Notes: generated from the sequence alone by a model not told the origin. DNA of 60,840 bases from Planctomycetota bacterium (GCA_021810145.1 JAJZJL010000007.1:1-60840); one strand, 5' to 3'; positions 16,549-25,108 are shown, counted from the stretch's first letter. A program made the numbers and translations.

Positions 16549-18386
16549 AAAAGCATATCCTCTTGATCGGTGTTTTGAATATAGGTTGACGCCGGGACGG
16601 GCGCGGCTGGTTGGCCAGTTTGCGGAACCGCTGGGGTATCAAACAGTCCCTTGGCGGGGGGTGTTTCCGGCGGTTCGGGTAATGGTGTTTCCGGCGCTCC
16701 CCCTAACACGTAAGGAACTTGGCACGCTACTACTTTGGGAGTGTTTTCCCCTTTGTTTTCAATAGGATGACAGGATGCCATATTGTTTGCGTGTGCCAAG
16801 TTATCCAAACTACTTGGCACGCTACTTGGCACGCTTGAATTTGGTGGCAGACTCCAGCGGTATTCCTTGGTTGAAAAGTCGCTTTCCCGGACGACGTTGA
16901 GGCTATCGGCGGCTCGCTGAACAGTGCGCCAAGACAGGCCAGCGGCGGAGGATTCGGCACGGATTTCCGACACCCGTTTTGAACCGCCAAAAAGATACCG
17001 CGAAAGCCATTCCTCGGCGGTGTTCCGCGCCTCTGGCTTCGGCCCCCTTATAGTCATGCCGCTGACCTCCGCCTGATGGTCATCCGCAGACATTTGTACG
17101 GGTTCATCTTCCCATTGAATAGCGGCAGGTTCCCCGCCGATTGAAAATGCCAAGCCGTCAGGCTGGCGGCAAAGGTTCATCTTGCCGGGTAAGAGTAGGC
17201 GGCGCTCCGGGTTATTTTCGTCGCGGCTAAGGTGCCATACGGCACGGGACAATCCAACAAAGCCGATACTGCCGAGAGCCATATCGTCAGCACTGGCGGC
17301 AGCGGACTTCCGCCGGTGTGCAACGATGACAATCGCACAATTATATTTCTCCGCCAAGGCCATCAGTGGAGCCAAAACCGCGCGAATCTCATTATCCCTG
17401 TGGCCGTCAACCTTGCCGCCAAGGAATGAGCCAATCGGGTCAATAAAAATTATCTTGACGCCGGGATGGTCTATCAACGCCTGTTCCAACTGTGCAATAT
17501 CAGCAAGAGTAAAGCCGCGTTCTTTTTTCTGGCCGGTGGAATCACGATACGCCACGGTTTTCAGAATGAAAATCTTGGAGCAATCCGCGCCGTGTGCATC
17601 CAATCGCGGCCTTATGGTATCGGCAGGATCATCTTCGCCGGACACCAGTATCACGTAACCTGGCGGACAGTGTGTTCCATCCGGCCAATATCCGCCGTTG
17701 GATATGCTGGACGCCATGAAAGCGGTCAGGAATGACTTCCCTTCGCCGGGTCGGCCTACCAACATGGATATACGGCCAAGCGGAATACGTCCCGGCCATA
17801 GCCATGTAATTTCGCGCGGCTCTATGTCATTCGCGCATTGCATTACAGCACCAAGGCCGCCAGCTTGGCCGATCTGCTGCAAGGCCGCCAACTGTGTTTG
17901 CGCGGTTGCTATGATGGTGTCCAGAATTGCATCACCAGCCGCACCATTGGCCATCTCTTGAGCTATCCGGATGAGTTTTCGACAAGCATATTTATATTTG
18001 ATGATTGACGCATAGCCGTCCGCACCGGCGGCGGACGGGACATCCCGGACGCAATCGGTAAAATAATCACGATCAAACTTAGATACGCCGTGCGACTTGA
18101 ACCAGTTTACCAGCTTGACGACATCGGGAGCGCCGTTGTCACTGATCGAATTTTCGGCATGAAGAAACGCTGTAATCTCTCGCCATAGCCGTTGGTGTAA
18201 TGGCGACACGAACATATCAATGGTCGCAAGCGTGATTGCGGCAGCATCATATCCCACTGATCCAAGTAATGCCGCTTCCGCCGGGTCACATTCAGGAATC
18301 AGTACGTCAATAACGGGCGGTTCCGCGTTCTGCCGCGGCCTCGCTGTAGTGGTGTGTTCGGTATTTTGTGGTATAGTCATGTTCAT
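16545..18386 (-). CDS. RepA/DnaB-like replication ATPase
   Basis: The 613-aa protein has an N-terminal DnaB-type helical domain (CDPAEAALLGSVGYD, residues ~30-165). A RecA-fold AAA ATPase follows, with Walker A GRPGEGKSF, ILVSGEDDPADTI, Walker B IIFIDPIGSF and the sensor VIVAHRRKS. This pairing is found in plasmid and island helicases of the RepA/AAA_25 group. A low-complexity linker and Pro-rich C-terminus follow. It probably drives element replication or maintenance. It overlaps the TubC-like gene. Confidence 0.82.
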   Translation of the reverse strand: MNMTIPQNTEHTTTARPRQNAEPPVIDVLIPECDPAEAALLGSVGYDAAAITLATIDMFVSPLHQRLWREITAFLHAENSISDNGAPDVVKLVNWFKSHGVSKFDRDYFTDCVRDVPSAAGADGYASIIKYKYACRKLIRIAQEMANGAAGDAILDTIIATAQTQLAALQQIGQAGGLGAVMQCANDIEPREITWLWPGRIPLGRISMLVGRPGEGKSFLTAFMASSISNGGYWPDGTHCPPGYVILVSGEDDPADTIRPRLDAHGADCSKIFILKTVAYRDSTGQKKERGFTLADIAQLEQALIDHPGVKIIFIDPIGSFLGGKVDGHRDNEIRAVLAPLMALAEKYNCAIVIVAHRRKSAAASADDMALGSIGFVGLSRAVWHLSRDENNPERRLLLPGKMNLCRQPDGLAFSIGGEPAAIQWEDEPVQMSADDHQAEVSGMTIRGPKPEARNTAEEWLSRYLFGGSKRVSEIRAESSAAGLSWRTVQRAADSLNVVRESDFSTKEYRWSLPPNSSVPSSVPSSLDNLAHANNMASCHPIENKGENTPKVVACQVPYVLGGAPETPLPEPPETPPAKGLFDTPAVPQTGQPAAPVPASTYIQNTDQEDMLL

Positions 18387-18453
18387 CCTTTATTATTTGC
18401 CGGTGTCGCTGATCAAAGCGCCCGGCCATTGCAAGGCCGGAACCGGCGGGGTG

Positions 18454-18645
18454 TCATCGGACAGGCAGGGCACGACAAAACCGATCCAGTTCAACCGGAT
18501 CGATCCGGACACATTTGCCAATTCGCACGGCGCGAATCTGGCGCGATGCGCAGAGTTTCCGGACGTAGCGCTGCGAAACTTGCAATCGCTCGGCAACTTG
18601 CGAATATGTCAAGAAGTTCCCATCAACGGGCGGGGTGGTGGTCAC
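18454..18645 (-). CDS. MerR/HTH_17-type excisionase-like protein
   Basis: The 63-aa protein has a winged-helix signature: LTYSQVAERLQVSQRYVRKL, then IRAVRIGKCVRIDPVELDRF. This is the pattern of excisionase/AlpA-type DNA-binding proteins, so it is a candidate Xis. I chose the GTG at 18645, which forms a GTGA overlap with the preceding stop. An in-frame ATG at 18690 would instead overlap the previous gene by 49 bp. Confidence 0.75.
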   Translation of the reverse strand: MTTTPPVDGNFLTYSQVAERLQVSQRYVRKLCASRQIRAVRIGKCVRIDPVELDRFCRALPVR

Positions 18646-18833
18646 GGTTGCACCGCTTTCGCCCGTCGCGGACGGCGCGTAATGTCGCATCGCAGTCTGC
18701 GCAGCTCGGCGCGTGCCACGTCAGCGCGTGCCGTATCGTCGGCCTGCACGGCCATCGCCAGCACAGCGCCCCAGTAGCCCACGCTATCGCGGCCTACGCG
18801 GTCGGTGTCCAGTGGTCGGGTGATCGTCGCCAT
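18642..18833 (-). CDS. Small element protein, first of the replication operon
   Basis: From ATG 18833, preceded by GGAG at 8 nt, a 63-aa Ala/Arg-rich, mostly helical protein (TDRVGRDSVGYWGAVLAMA) of unknown family with a basic C-terminus. Its stop overlaps the HTH gene start. As the first gene after the iteron-like repeats it could be regulatory, but nothing in the sequence proves it. Confidence 0.55.
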   Translation of the reverse strand: MATITRPLDTDRVGRDSVGYWGAVLAMAVQADDTARADVARAELRRLRCDITRRPRRAKAVQP

Positions 18834-18868
18834 GTCGTGTACTCCATATCTGTACACTTATGGGCGGC

Positions 18869-18955
18869 GGCGTCAATTCGGCGTCAATAAATAATGAAAA
18901 ACCCGCTATTTTAGCGGGTGGAATGGTGGTCAAGAATTGTCAATACGGCGTCAAT
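18869..18955. repeat. Iteron-like phased repeats GGCGTCAAT
   Basis: GGCGTCAAT occurs at 18869, 18880 and 18947, with ATTGTCAAT at 18936. Each pair has an 11-bp period and the pairs are ~5 helical turns apart, flanking a terminator hairpin. They lie just upstream of the excisionase/ATPase operon. Candidates are iterons, arm-type integrase/excisionase sites or operators. Confidence 0.6.
18896..18918 (-). terminator. Intrinsic terminator of the 18960-19607 gene
   Basis: CCCGCTA pairs with TAGCGGG, followed on the minus strand by five T. Confidence 0.75.
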
Positions 18956-18959
18956 ATTT

Positions 18960-19607
18960 TCATTCCTTTTGGTTTTCGGCGTGCTTTTCTTTGAATTTAC
19001 TAAGCCATCGGCGACAGCTTGATTCGCTTACGTCCACGCTCTGGGCGAGCGCTGGAATATCATTCATCAGCGTTGGATGCGCCGAACACTTGGCAAGCAG
19101 TTCCGCTTTCTTCGCTTCTGATGACGCCCTGGTCAGCCGTCCAACCCTATGCGATGCAGGCTCTCCCGCTACAGCGGCCGCGGCGGGTTGATCCGCTTGT
19201 CCAGCTATTTTGCCTGCCTCTCGCTCAAGTACACCGGCCACCATTGGGCACCCGAAGAGAATCGTCAGCTCAAGCTCACCATGCCCACCAGTGACGTTGC
19301 TATCCCATTCGTTTTCCCCAATGTTAAACACTTTCCGGTTGTCGAAGAGAACATGACAGAACCACCAGAAATTCTCCGTCACCCGCAGTGCTTCCACCGG
19401 GGGTGCCCACTCTATCGATTCCAGTACTCCTTTGTCAGCCAACCGGCGCAACAGGGATATGGCGCTCGTATTGAGATCACCGGCCTGCGGCAGCGGCGAA
19501 AGCCGAATACGCTTGTGCTCTGCCTCACGCTCATTGTAAATTTCAAGCTGGCGACGTATGCCGGTAGCTGTTGTCCCTAACAGGTTTACCCGTTCCGAAT
19601 TTGTCAT
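18960..19607 (-). CDS. Element protein with C-terminal helix-turn-helix
   Basis: The 215-aa product is of unknown family. The N-terminal ~130 residues are mixed alpha/beta with no motif I recognise. After an Ala-rich linker, the C-terminus (DIPALAQSVDVSESSCRRWLSKF) looks like a helix-turn-helix. AAGGA lies upstream of ATG 19607, and a terminator follows, so it is its own transcription unit. A regulatory or origin-binding role is plausible but unproven. Confidence 0.65.
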   Translation of the reverse strand: MTNSERVNLLGTTATGIRRQLEIYNEREAEHKRIRLSPLPQAGDLNTSAISLLRRLADKGVLESIEWAPPVEALRVTENFWWFCHVLFDNRKVFNIGENEWDSNVTGGHGELELTILFGCPMVAGVLEREAGKIAGQADQPAAAAVAGEPASHRVGRLTRASSEAKKAELLAKCSAHPTLMNDIPALAQSVDVSESSCRRWLSKFKEKHAENQKE

Positions 19608-20059
19608 ATTTCACCGTCCTTAGATCGGGCCAGCCAGAGCGTCAGGCGGACGGTGAATCAACCCAACGCTATGGCCAGTTCAGCGGTTGCAAGCCGCTTC
19701 CCGCAGATATTTTATCACGCCGCGCGGCGACACACCACTTATCCATCACGCGGCCCCACGTTTCATGTGTGTGCCAAAGCGTGCCACGGCACGCCGGAGC
19801 ATGCACAGCGATGGAGGCCGTGCCAACCACACGCCCATCACACTCGTGTAATTACTATGTTATATCCATTTTCCGGTGCGGGTGCGCGGACGTTCAGCCC
19901 TTCCTTGGTTCGCACTTCTTCAGTCCCTCCCGCAGTTCATGCCACGTCCTCGGCAAAGTCCGCCAGTGGTACCGACAAGGCCTCGGGCTTCAACCGCATA
20001 CTGATTCGCACGTCCTGATCCAGCCTATCCCAGCAGGCGTCGAAGATTATGAAAACGGG
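19608..20059. other. Non-coding spacer inside the element
   Basis: No gene seen. It should carry the promoter of the 18960-19607 gene. A segment around 19790-19880 (AGCGTGCCA...CACGCCCATC...) is similar to the region before the TonB-tailed gene (about 21910-21985), suggesting a shared regulatory repeat. Confidence 0.45.
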
Positions 20060-21772
20060 TCAGGATGTAAGCTGGTAGCGAATAACAAATTTACTTTGCA
20101 CCGGCTTTCCGCCGACGATATTGGGCAAAAACCGCGCCTGCAGGAGCGCCTTGATAATCGCCCGATCGATGCTCGTATGGCCGGAGGATATTAATACTTT
20201 TACGTTGGCCACCGTACCATTCCGACGAATCGTCAATTGAAATTTAGGGCTCACCAGATGCGCCGGCCACGCAGATTGGTATTTCCGGGGCATTATCGGA
20301 TTGGGCGGCGGCGTAACGATACTGCCGCCACCGCCAACGCCTGCTCCACGCCCCGGCCCGCTGCCAGTGGCGGATCCCAAGCCGTTCTGCGTTCTAGGTT
20401 TGAACAACTGCACCGCGCCACCACCCGCTGCGTGCGGCTGCAACCCGCGTGAATTTGGCAGTGGCCCACGGCTATTGGCCGCAACTGTCGGCAGATTGAT
20501 TACACCGGCAACGTCTCGGGGTGGATTTTCCAGCGTGCTATGCTCTACCGCGATCCGGGCGGTGGCCGAGGCGTGTATGGCAGATGCGGATGAATTTTCC
20601 AGTGTACTATAGCCTACCGCGTGCCCCTCGTTGATGTCCGCGCGGATATTCTCGCCACCTGCCACCGTTACGGGGTGCCTGTAGTCCAGCACGCCGGACA
20701 GCCCAAAACTCGTTGATGCGGGAATGATAAAGAAATAGCGCCCAGCCGGAATATCCGTGAAATGGTAATGCCCCTTAAAATCGGCTTTTGTTTTGGCGGC
20801 CATGGCTTTAAGTACCATCGCTTTGACCGCGTCGGAACCAGAAACATTGCCAATGCTTCCACCGCAAAGTCGATATGTTGTCTCGATAGTTTTAATAGCG
20901 GAAAAGGTGCCTATCCGTGGGGGAAGGTGGCCAGCGAGCAGCAGCCGTTTCTCCAGCGCCTTGTGGTACGCCGCTTGGGCCTGTTGGTACACGTCAAATA
21001 TGTAGCCTTCCGTCTCCTCTTCACTGCTTTCCGGGCTCCCCATGGGTTGGGACATCCGCCCCGCCACCGCGCTGCACTCCTCACACGCCCTGTGGTACGC
21101 CGCCCCTGCTGCCTTCCGGTAGGCCCTATGTACCTTGTCGCGGTGCCTTTCATATTCATCCATTGCTGTGTAGTACGCCGCCTGTGCCCTGTCGTACGCC
21201 CTGTATGCCTTGTCGTACGCCGCTGATGCGCGGGCTGCCTTGAGGTACGCCGCCTCCAACACAGGTATCCGCGCAATCAGTGCGACCAGCGCGGCGTGCA
21301 GTTTCGGTTGGTTAAGTATGGCAAGGACAGCGGCGCGCGGTACCGTCCGCCTGATAAGCCACACGTTCTTATCCCGGCCCAGGTGCATCACGCCCGCCGA
21401 GGTACGCCACCAAACGCGACCATGGATTGAACCGGAGGGAACAGGCAGGACAACCGCTACGGCCTTCTTGACACCTTGTATGCCCGCCTTAATTTCCCGC
21501 GATGTCTGGCCGGAAGCCCAAGACATCCAAGCCGCCAGGATTGCCACCAGCAGTAAGGCAACGGCAGCGGCGGCCCCAGTGGCGATAGCCATCACGACGG
21601 GATGCTGGCGGTAAATCTCCGTTAGCCGCGCCATCAGCGGCTTGCCCGGCAGTACCACCGCACCCGCTTCCAGCCTCGCACGACATTGGGCGCAGACAAC
21701 GGCCCCTTGCCAGAGGCAGGGCGTCTCATTAACGGCAATGACGCGCCTGCAATTTTCGCAAGTTTCTGCCAT
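20060..21772 (-). CDS. Zinc-ribbon, membrane, TonB-tailed envelope protein
   Basis: The 570-aa protein starts at ATG 21772 (GGGAGGAA ribosome site); the upstream open frame is not supported. Layout: cytoplasmic zinc ribbon (Cys5, Cys8, Cys27, Cys30), one transmembrane helix (~58-84), a region rich in Ala/Tyr (AAYDKAYRAYDRAQAAYYTA) that is probably coiled coil, a carboxypeptidase-regulatory-like beta domain (HYHFTDIPAGRYFFI), a Pro/Gly-rich linker, and a TonB C-terminal domain (FQLTIRRNGTVANVKVLISS...). It could span the periplasm and contact an outer-membrane partner. It is unusual cargo for a 10-kb element. Confidence 0.75.
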   Translation of the reverse strand: MAETCENCRRVIAVNETPCLWQGAVVCAQCRARLEAGAVVLPGKPLMARLTEIYRQHPVVMAIATGAAAAVALLLVAILAAWMSWASGQTSREIKAGIQGVKKAVAVVLPVPSGSIHGRVWWRTSAGVMHLGRDKNVWLIRRTVPRAAVLAILNQPKLHAALVALIARIPVLEAAYLKAARASAAYDKAYRAYDRAQAAYYTAMDEYERHRDKVHRAYRKAAGAAYHRACEECSAVAGRMSQPMGSPESSEEETEGYIFDVYQQAQAAYHKALEKRLLLAGHLPPRIGTFSAIKTIETTYRLCGGSIGNVSGSDAVKAMVLKAMAAKTKADFKGHYHFTDIPAGRYFFIIPASTSFGLSGVLDYRHPVTVAGGENIRADINEGHAVGYSTLENSSASAIHASATARIAVEHSTLENPPRDVAGVINLPTVAANSRGPLPNSRGLQPHAAGGGAVQLFKPRTQNGLGSATGSGPGRGAGVGGGGSIVTPPPNPIMPRKYQSAWPAHLVSPKFQLTIRRNGTVANVKVLISSGHTSIDRAIIKALLQARFLPNIVGGKPVQSKFVIRYQLTS

Positions 21773-22157
21773 GATTATGTTCCTCCCGAAGTTCGGCATT
21801 ATAGCAGTACAGAAATAGAACCGTCCAGCAGGGCCGCCGGTGTCCCAGTCGGAATCGGCATACAGCATGGCTCCCTGTCTCATGTACCGGTATGACAAGA
21901 GCGGCCCAAAGCGTGCCAGTGGTGGAAGCCATTTAGAACACACGCCCATCGCACACATACTCTTTCTATAACCGTTTCGCCGGGAATGTTGGCGAAAATG
22001 CCTGTCAAAACCGTTTTTCGGTGCGTTCGCGCATGAGTTGAGTACAGGATGAAATTCATTTTCTTCAATCCCTCCCTGTAAATTCATACCGGCGAAAATT
22101 AAAGCCGCATTACGCACATATCGCCAGTTCCGCCGACAAGACTTCCCGAATACCATT

Positions 22158-22341
22158 CTAACCGATACCGGCCATCAACAAGATAGCTTGTTTCACATTC
22201 TCCGGTAATGCTCCCCATCGCCCCGCAAGGCGCTGTAATTGGCCATCCGCGTTTGCGGAATTTGATTCGATTTTCCCCCCTAATTCCCCCGGTTGTTTTG
22301 GACGTGCAGAAAACCCTTTGTTTTCAATGGTTTCGTGATTT
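22158..22341 (-). other. Detached integrase C-terminal tail at the right end
   Basis: Immediately inside the right att repeat, the minus strand keeps the integrase frame open through the att core and encodes ~60 residues ending in a stop (PGELGGKIESN ... RWGALPENVKQAILLMAGIG). In the integrated state no start codon or promoter serves it. In the circular form it would fuse in frame to the integrase. It shares the GELGGK motif with the integrase's own pre-att tail. Confidence 0.75.
22271..22291. repeat. 21-bp C-rich direct repeat, right copy
   Basis: Matches 12417-12437 and lies 51 bp inside the right att repeat. Confidence 0.8.
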
Positions 22342-22409
22342 GACGCGCTGGACTCAAAATCCAGTTCTCGCAAGAGAGTGTGGGTTCGATTCCCTCCTCC
22401 GGCATCCGC
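22342..22409. repeat. Right attachment repeat (tRNA-Leu 3' part)
   Basis: 68 bp identical to 12233-12300. It lacks the tRNA 5' half, so it is not a functional tRNA gene. Confidence 0.93.
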
Positions 22410-22679
22410 GGAAAAATCATTGCTTTACTTTCCCGCAGTGGAAGCGTCCATTGGCTTTTTTCTTGCATTGGCCGCTTTTTCCAGTTATCCAATTTCCGAG
22501 GCACATGGGGCACACAACCACATTGGCATTACCGATGGGTCCAGGTCACGGCAGGATTCGCCATGTATTGCGACGCCCCCCCCCGGGGAATACACCTCTT
22601 CCAGTGAATCACGCATTGTTACGTGAACATTGGTCGATTGATTTTGCTTTCCATTGGTCAAAGTAGAGGCGTTTGGCGT

Positions 22680-23435
22680 TCAGCCTACTGTGCGCCGACG
22701 CAGTACAGGCAACAGGGCCAATACCGCCAGGGCCAAAAGTATCCATGTAGCCGGCTCCGGTACGACTGTGGCAGTGCCGATGAGTGTACCATTGCTGAAT
22801 TCAAACAGATCACCGGAACCGCCGATGGGCACAGCGAAGTCCAGTTGTGCGGGCGTGATGCTCGCGTTGGCGGTACCTACTTCATTAAGATTGAACTGTT
22901 GCGCCAGGGACAACCCGCTGATGATATCCCCTTCAGCCGTGCTGGGCGTCAACGTGGGAGCAAGACTGCCACCGACACTGTTGGCAACCTGCTGCAAAAG
23001 CGTCAGATCACCGGGGTTGCCGCTTAACAGTGAAGAAAATGAAACACCGTTGGCTGCGGCATAATCATTTTGATTAATCACCGCCGCCAGGTCCGAGGTC
23101 CCAATGGCTCCGATAATGGAATAATAACTGGGTGCGGCGGTCAACGACAGCGAATCATAGCCAAAGCTTACACGCCCCGTTGTCGGCGCGGTGTTGGACA
23201 AAGTCAAGCTTGGCCCCATCGAAACCGCACCGATATTGGCCGTGGTTGCACTAAGCGGCTCAATGAGCACCATGTATGGATCTGTAAGCGTAATGGGCGT
23301 CGATGAATTTGAAGTGAGGCTGTAGGAAACAGTCCCGGCAGGTTGCAGCGCCTGCGATGTGGCCGCGGAGAGCGTCAGCCCCAGCAAAGCAGCGGCAGAA
23401 GCGAAAACCAACCGTGAAGCATTTTTTAATCGCAT
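22680..23435 (-). CDS. PEP-CTERM protein (canonical sorting signal)
   Basis: The 251-aa exported protein has a signal peptide (LVFASAAALLGLTLSAATSQA), a Ser/Thr/Ala-rich body and a textbook C-terminal signal: VPEPATW, a hydrophobic stretch and RRRTVG. It is expected to be cleaved by an exosortase and released or anchored outside the cell. I chose ATG 23435 (GAGG site) over a TTG at 23450. Its tail is the classic VPEP form, whereas the two proteins at 727 and 2233 carry a PLPxAFWPG variant, so the strain uses both. Confidence 0.9.
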   Translation of the reverse strand: MRLKNASRLVFASAAALLGLTLSAATSQALQPAGTVSYSLTSNSSTPITLTDPYMVLIEPLSATTANIGAVSMGPSLTLSNTAPTTGRVSFGYDSLSLTAAPSYYSIIGAIGTSDLAAVINQNDYAAANGVSFSSLLSGNPGDLTLLQQVANSVGGSLAPTLTPSTAEGDIISGLSLAQQFNLNEVGTANASITPAQLDFAVPIGGSGDLFEFSNGTLIGTATVVPEPATWILLALAVLALLPVLRRRTVG

Positions 23436-23489
23436 GGCACCGGCCCTCAAAGAAAAACATTCGTCAATGACACCTATTGAAACTGGTGA

Positions 23490-24635
23490 TTATATCGACA
23501 CCGGGATTTTTCGGCTCGCATTAGCCTTTGATTTTGCTTTGCCGGTTTCGCTGGCGGATTTCACTTTTTCCACCTTGGCGGCGGCCAGGCCGGCTCCACG
23601 GTTCAAAGCATCAAGACGGCCGGCGAAATCCATGGCTTTGCGGTTTTTCCAACCCTTTTTGTGATACGCATAGCCGGCAATCAGCGGAAACGCCAAAGTG
23701 GCTTCGGAATACACCATCTGCTCATAAACAATATCCACCTTGCCCCAACTGCTGGCTTCACGCAAAGTGGAACTGGATAATGCGCCGTCGCGCACATCGG
23801 CAACGGTAATTTGAATGGCATACTTATGCATCGGGGCATCGGAACCGAGGATTTCAGCCGCCACGACAATGTCCTGCGTGAAGTTCTTCGGCACCCCGCC
23901 GCCAATCATGAATATGCCGGTCTCACGATTCATGAGTTTAATTTGTGTAAGTTCGCGGAAATCTTTGACCGAATCGATACTGACATGGCTTTCCGGGCGG
24001 TTGATCTGATGGACAACCAGGCCAAAGCCGGCGGAGCAGTCCGAAAAGGCCGGGCAGAAAATTGGCACGCCCTTTTCATGTGCGGCGAGGATAATGCTGT
24101 CACGATTTTTCACATTCTTGGTCAGGTACCGTCCCATGGCGGCTATAAACTCGCGGCTGCTGCACGGGCCGGGTGGAAGCGAGTCGGCAATGAGGCGCGT
24201 GGTATCATCACAAATTCGCAATTCATCTTCGTCAATGTATGTATCATAAATGCGGTCGATGTGCAGTTCTCTCAGCACGGTGTCATCGGCGTACTGCGAA
24301 CCGAGATAATGATGAAAGCCCAGAGCCTCAAAAAAATCCTGATCCACCATATTGGCTCCGGTGGAGACAATTGCATCAACCATGTTATTGCGAATCATAT
24401 CCACAATAACCTTTTTTAAGCCGGCGGAAATCAGCGAACCCGCCAGGGTCAGAATCACCGCGCACTGCGTATCGCGCAACATCCGATCAAAAATATCCGC
24501 CGCACGATACAGATCGCGGGAGGTAAAGGCCATGGACTTCATTGATTCCACAAGCGGCAAAATGCCGGCCTGCGCTGTGATATCAATGTGGTTGACAGTT
24601 TGCTTGAGAAGGTCCTTGCGATTCATCCTGGCCAT
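23490..24635 (-). CDS. speY: Deoxyhypusine synthase-like enzyme (homospermidine synthase type)
   Basis: The 381-aa deoxyhypusine-synthase-fold protein has the NAD-site segments STGANMVDQDFFEALG and MIGGGVPKNF, and EASSWGKVD with the catalytic lysine. Bacteria lack eIF5A; bacterial homologues studied so far make homospermidine from spermidine or putrescine, so a polyamine role is the best guess. The symbol follows that usage. AAGGA lies 9 nt before ATG 24635. A probable structured RNA with a terminator lies upstream on the same strand. Confidence 0.85.
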   Translation of the reverse strand: MARMNRKDLLKQTVNHIDITAQAGILPLVESMKSMAFTSRDLYRAADIFDRMLRDTQCAVILTLAGSLISAGLKKVIVDMIRNNMVDAIVSTGANMVDQDFFEALGFHHYLGSQYADDTVLRELHIDRIYDTYIDEDELRICDDTTRLIADSLPPGPCSSREFIAAMGRYLTKNVKNRDSIILAAHEKGVPIFCPAFSDCSAGFGLVVHQINRPESHVSIDSVKDFRELTQIKLMNRETGIFMIGGGVPKNFTQDIVVAAEILGSDAPMHKYAIQITVADVRDGALSSSTLREASSWGKVDIVYEQMVYSEATLAFPLIAGYAYHKKGWKNRKAMDFAGRLDALNRGAGLAAAKVEKVKSASETGKAKSKANASRKIPVSI

Positions 24636-24804
24636 TCTAATGATCCTTTAATTGCAGAGAGTTAATTGAAAGCCGACACACATTGTGTCCCGACATTTAA
24701 ATGTTCTGTGAAACCTGACGTCCCGTACCGCGATGAAATTTCAACTCATTCCCACTGGCAATCTCGTAAATTCCCCCCCGAGATTATCAGGGGGAAACGA
24801 ATTT

Positions 24805-25005
24805 GCAAAATAAAAAGCCACCGCTTTTTCTGGAAAGTGGACTCACTGCCATCTGTACGTTGCCGCTATAACCCGGGCACTTCCAGTACAGCCGTGTTCC
24901 ACTTTTCGGTCGCGTTAAGGTCGGCCCTCAGCCCCGAGCCATTTTCATATGGTCGCGTCAGAACTTAATCTGACGACCCGTTGCCAGCGACCTGCGGTGG
25001 CTACA
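24805..25005 (-). ncRNA. Candidate ~200-nt structured RNA upstream of speY
   Basis: On the minus strand a promoter (TTGCAT-16-TATACT) predicts a start near 25005. The 5' end (AGCCACCGC) is perfectly complementary to GCGGTGGCT at the 3' end, directly before a T-rich run, giving an end-to-end closing stem. Internal helices include GGTCG-TCAG/CTGA-CGACC, AAAGTGGA/TCCACTTT and CTGTAC/GTACAG. Size and closed shape resemble 6S RNA, but I cannot confirm that. It could instead be a speY leader with an attenuator. Confidence 0.5.
24812..24829. terminator. Intrinsic terminator, possibly bidirectional
   Basis: AAAAAGC and GCTTTTT arms surround a short loop, with a T-rich tail on the minus strand. It closes the candidate RNA. 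Confidence 0.6.
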
Positions 25006-25011
25006 TAGATT

Positions 25012-25039
25012 AGTATAGCCGGCCAACATCGAAATGCAA
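25012..25039 (-). promoter_or_regulatory. Promoter of the candidate structured RNA
   Basis: On the minus strand TTGCAT (25039-25034) and TATACT (25017-25012) are 16 bp apart. Confidence 0.5.
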
Positions 25040-25108
25040 GAGAAAAATGTTCATTTTTTTCCTGCGACAGAACAGCGTTTAATGAGCCGGAAACCCTGCT
25101 TTTCCGCA

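Larger units (their letters stand above)
12233..22409. mobile_element. ~10.1-kb integrative element in tRNA-Leu
   Basis: Bounded by perfect 68-bp direct repeats of the tRNA-Leu 3' half. The integrase sits beside the intact tRNA, as in many tRNA-targeted islands. Contents (mostly minus strand): integrase, XRE regulator, secreted protein, broken ParB-like gene, small proteins, TubC-like domain, RepA/DnaB-like ATPase, HTH excisionase-like protein, an HTH-tailed protein, and a TonB-tailed membrane protein. I see no conjugation, capsid or relaxase genes, so it resembles a mobilisable or satellite-like island of undefined type. Confidence 0.88.

Noticed and set aside
22158-22373. Independent small protein gene
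   Set aside because: The only possible start lies in the att core and there is no promoter or ribosome site; it fits better as the detached integrase tail.
22342-22409. Second tRNA-Leu gene
   Set aside because: It lacks the 5' acceptor strand and D arm; it is the att duplicate.
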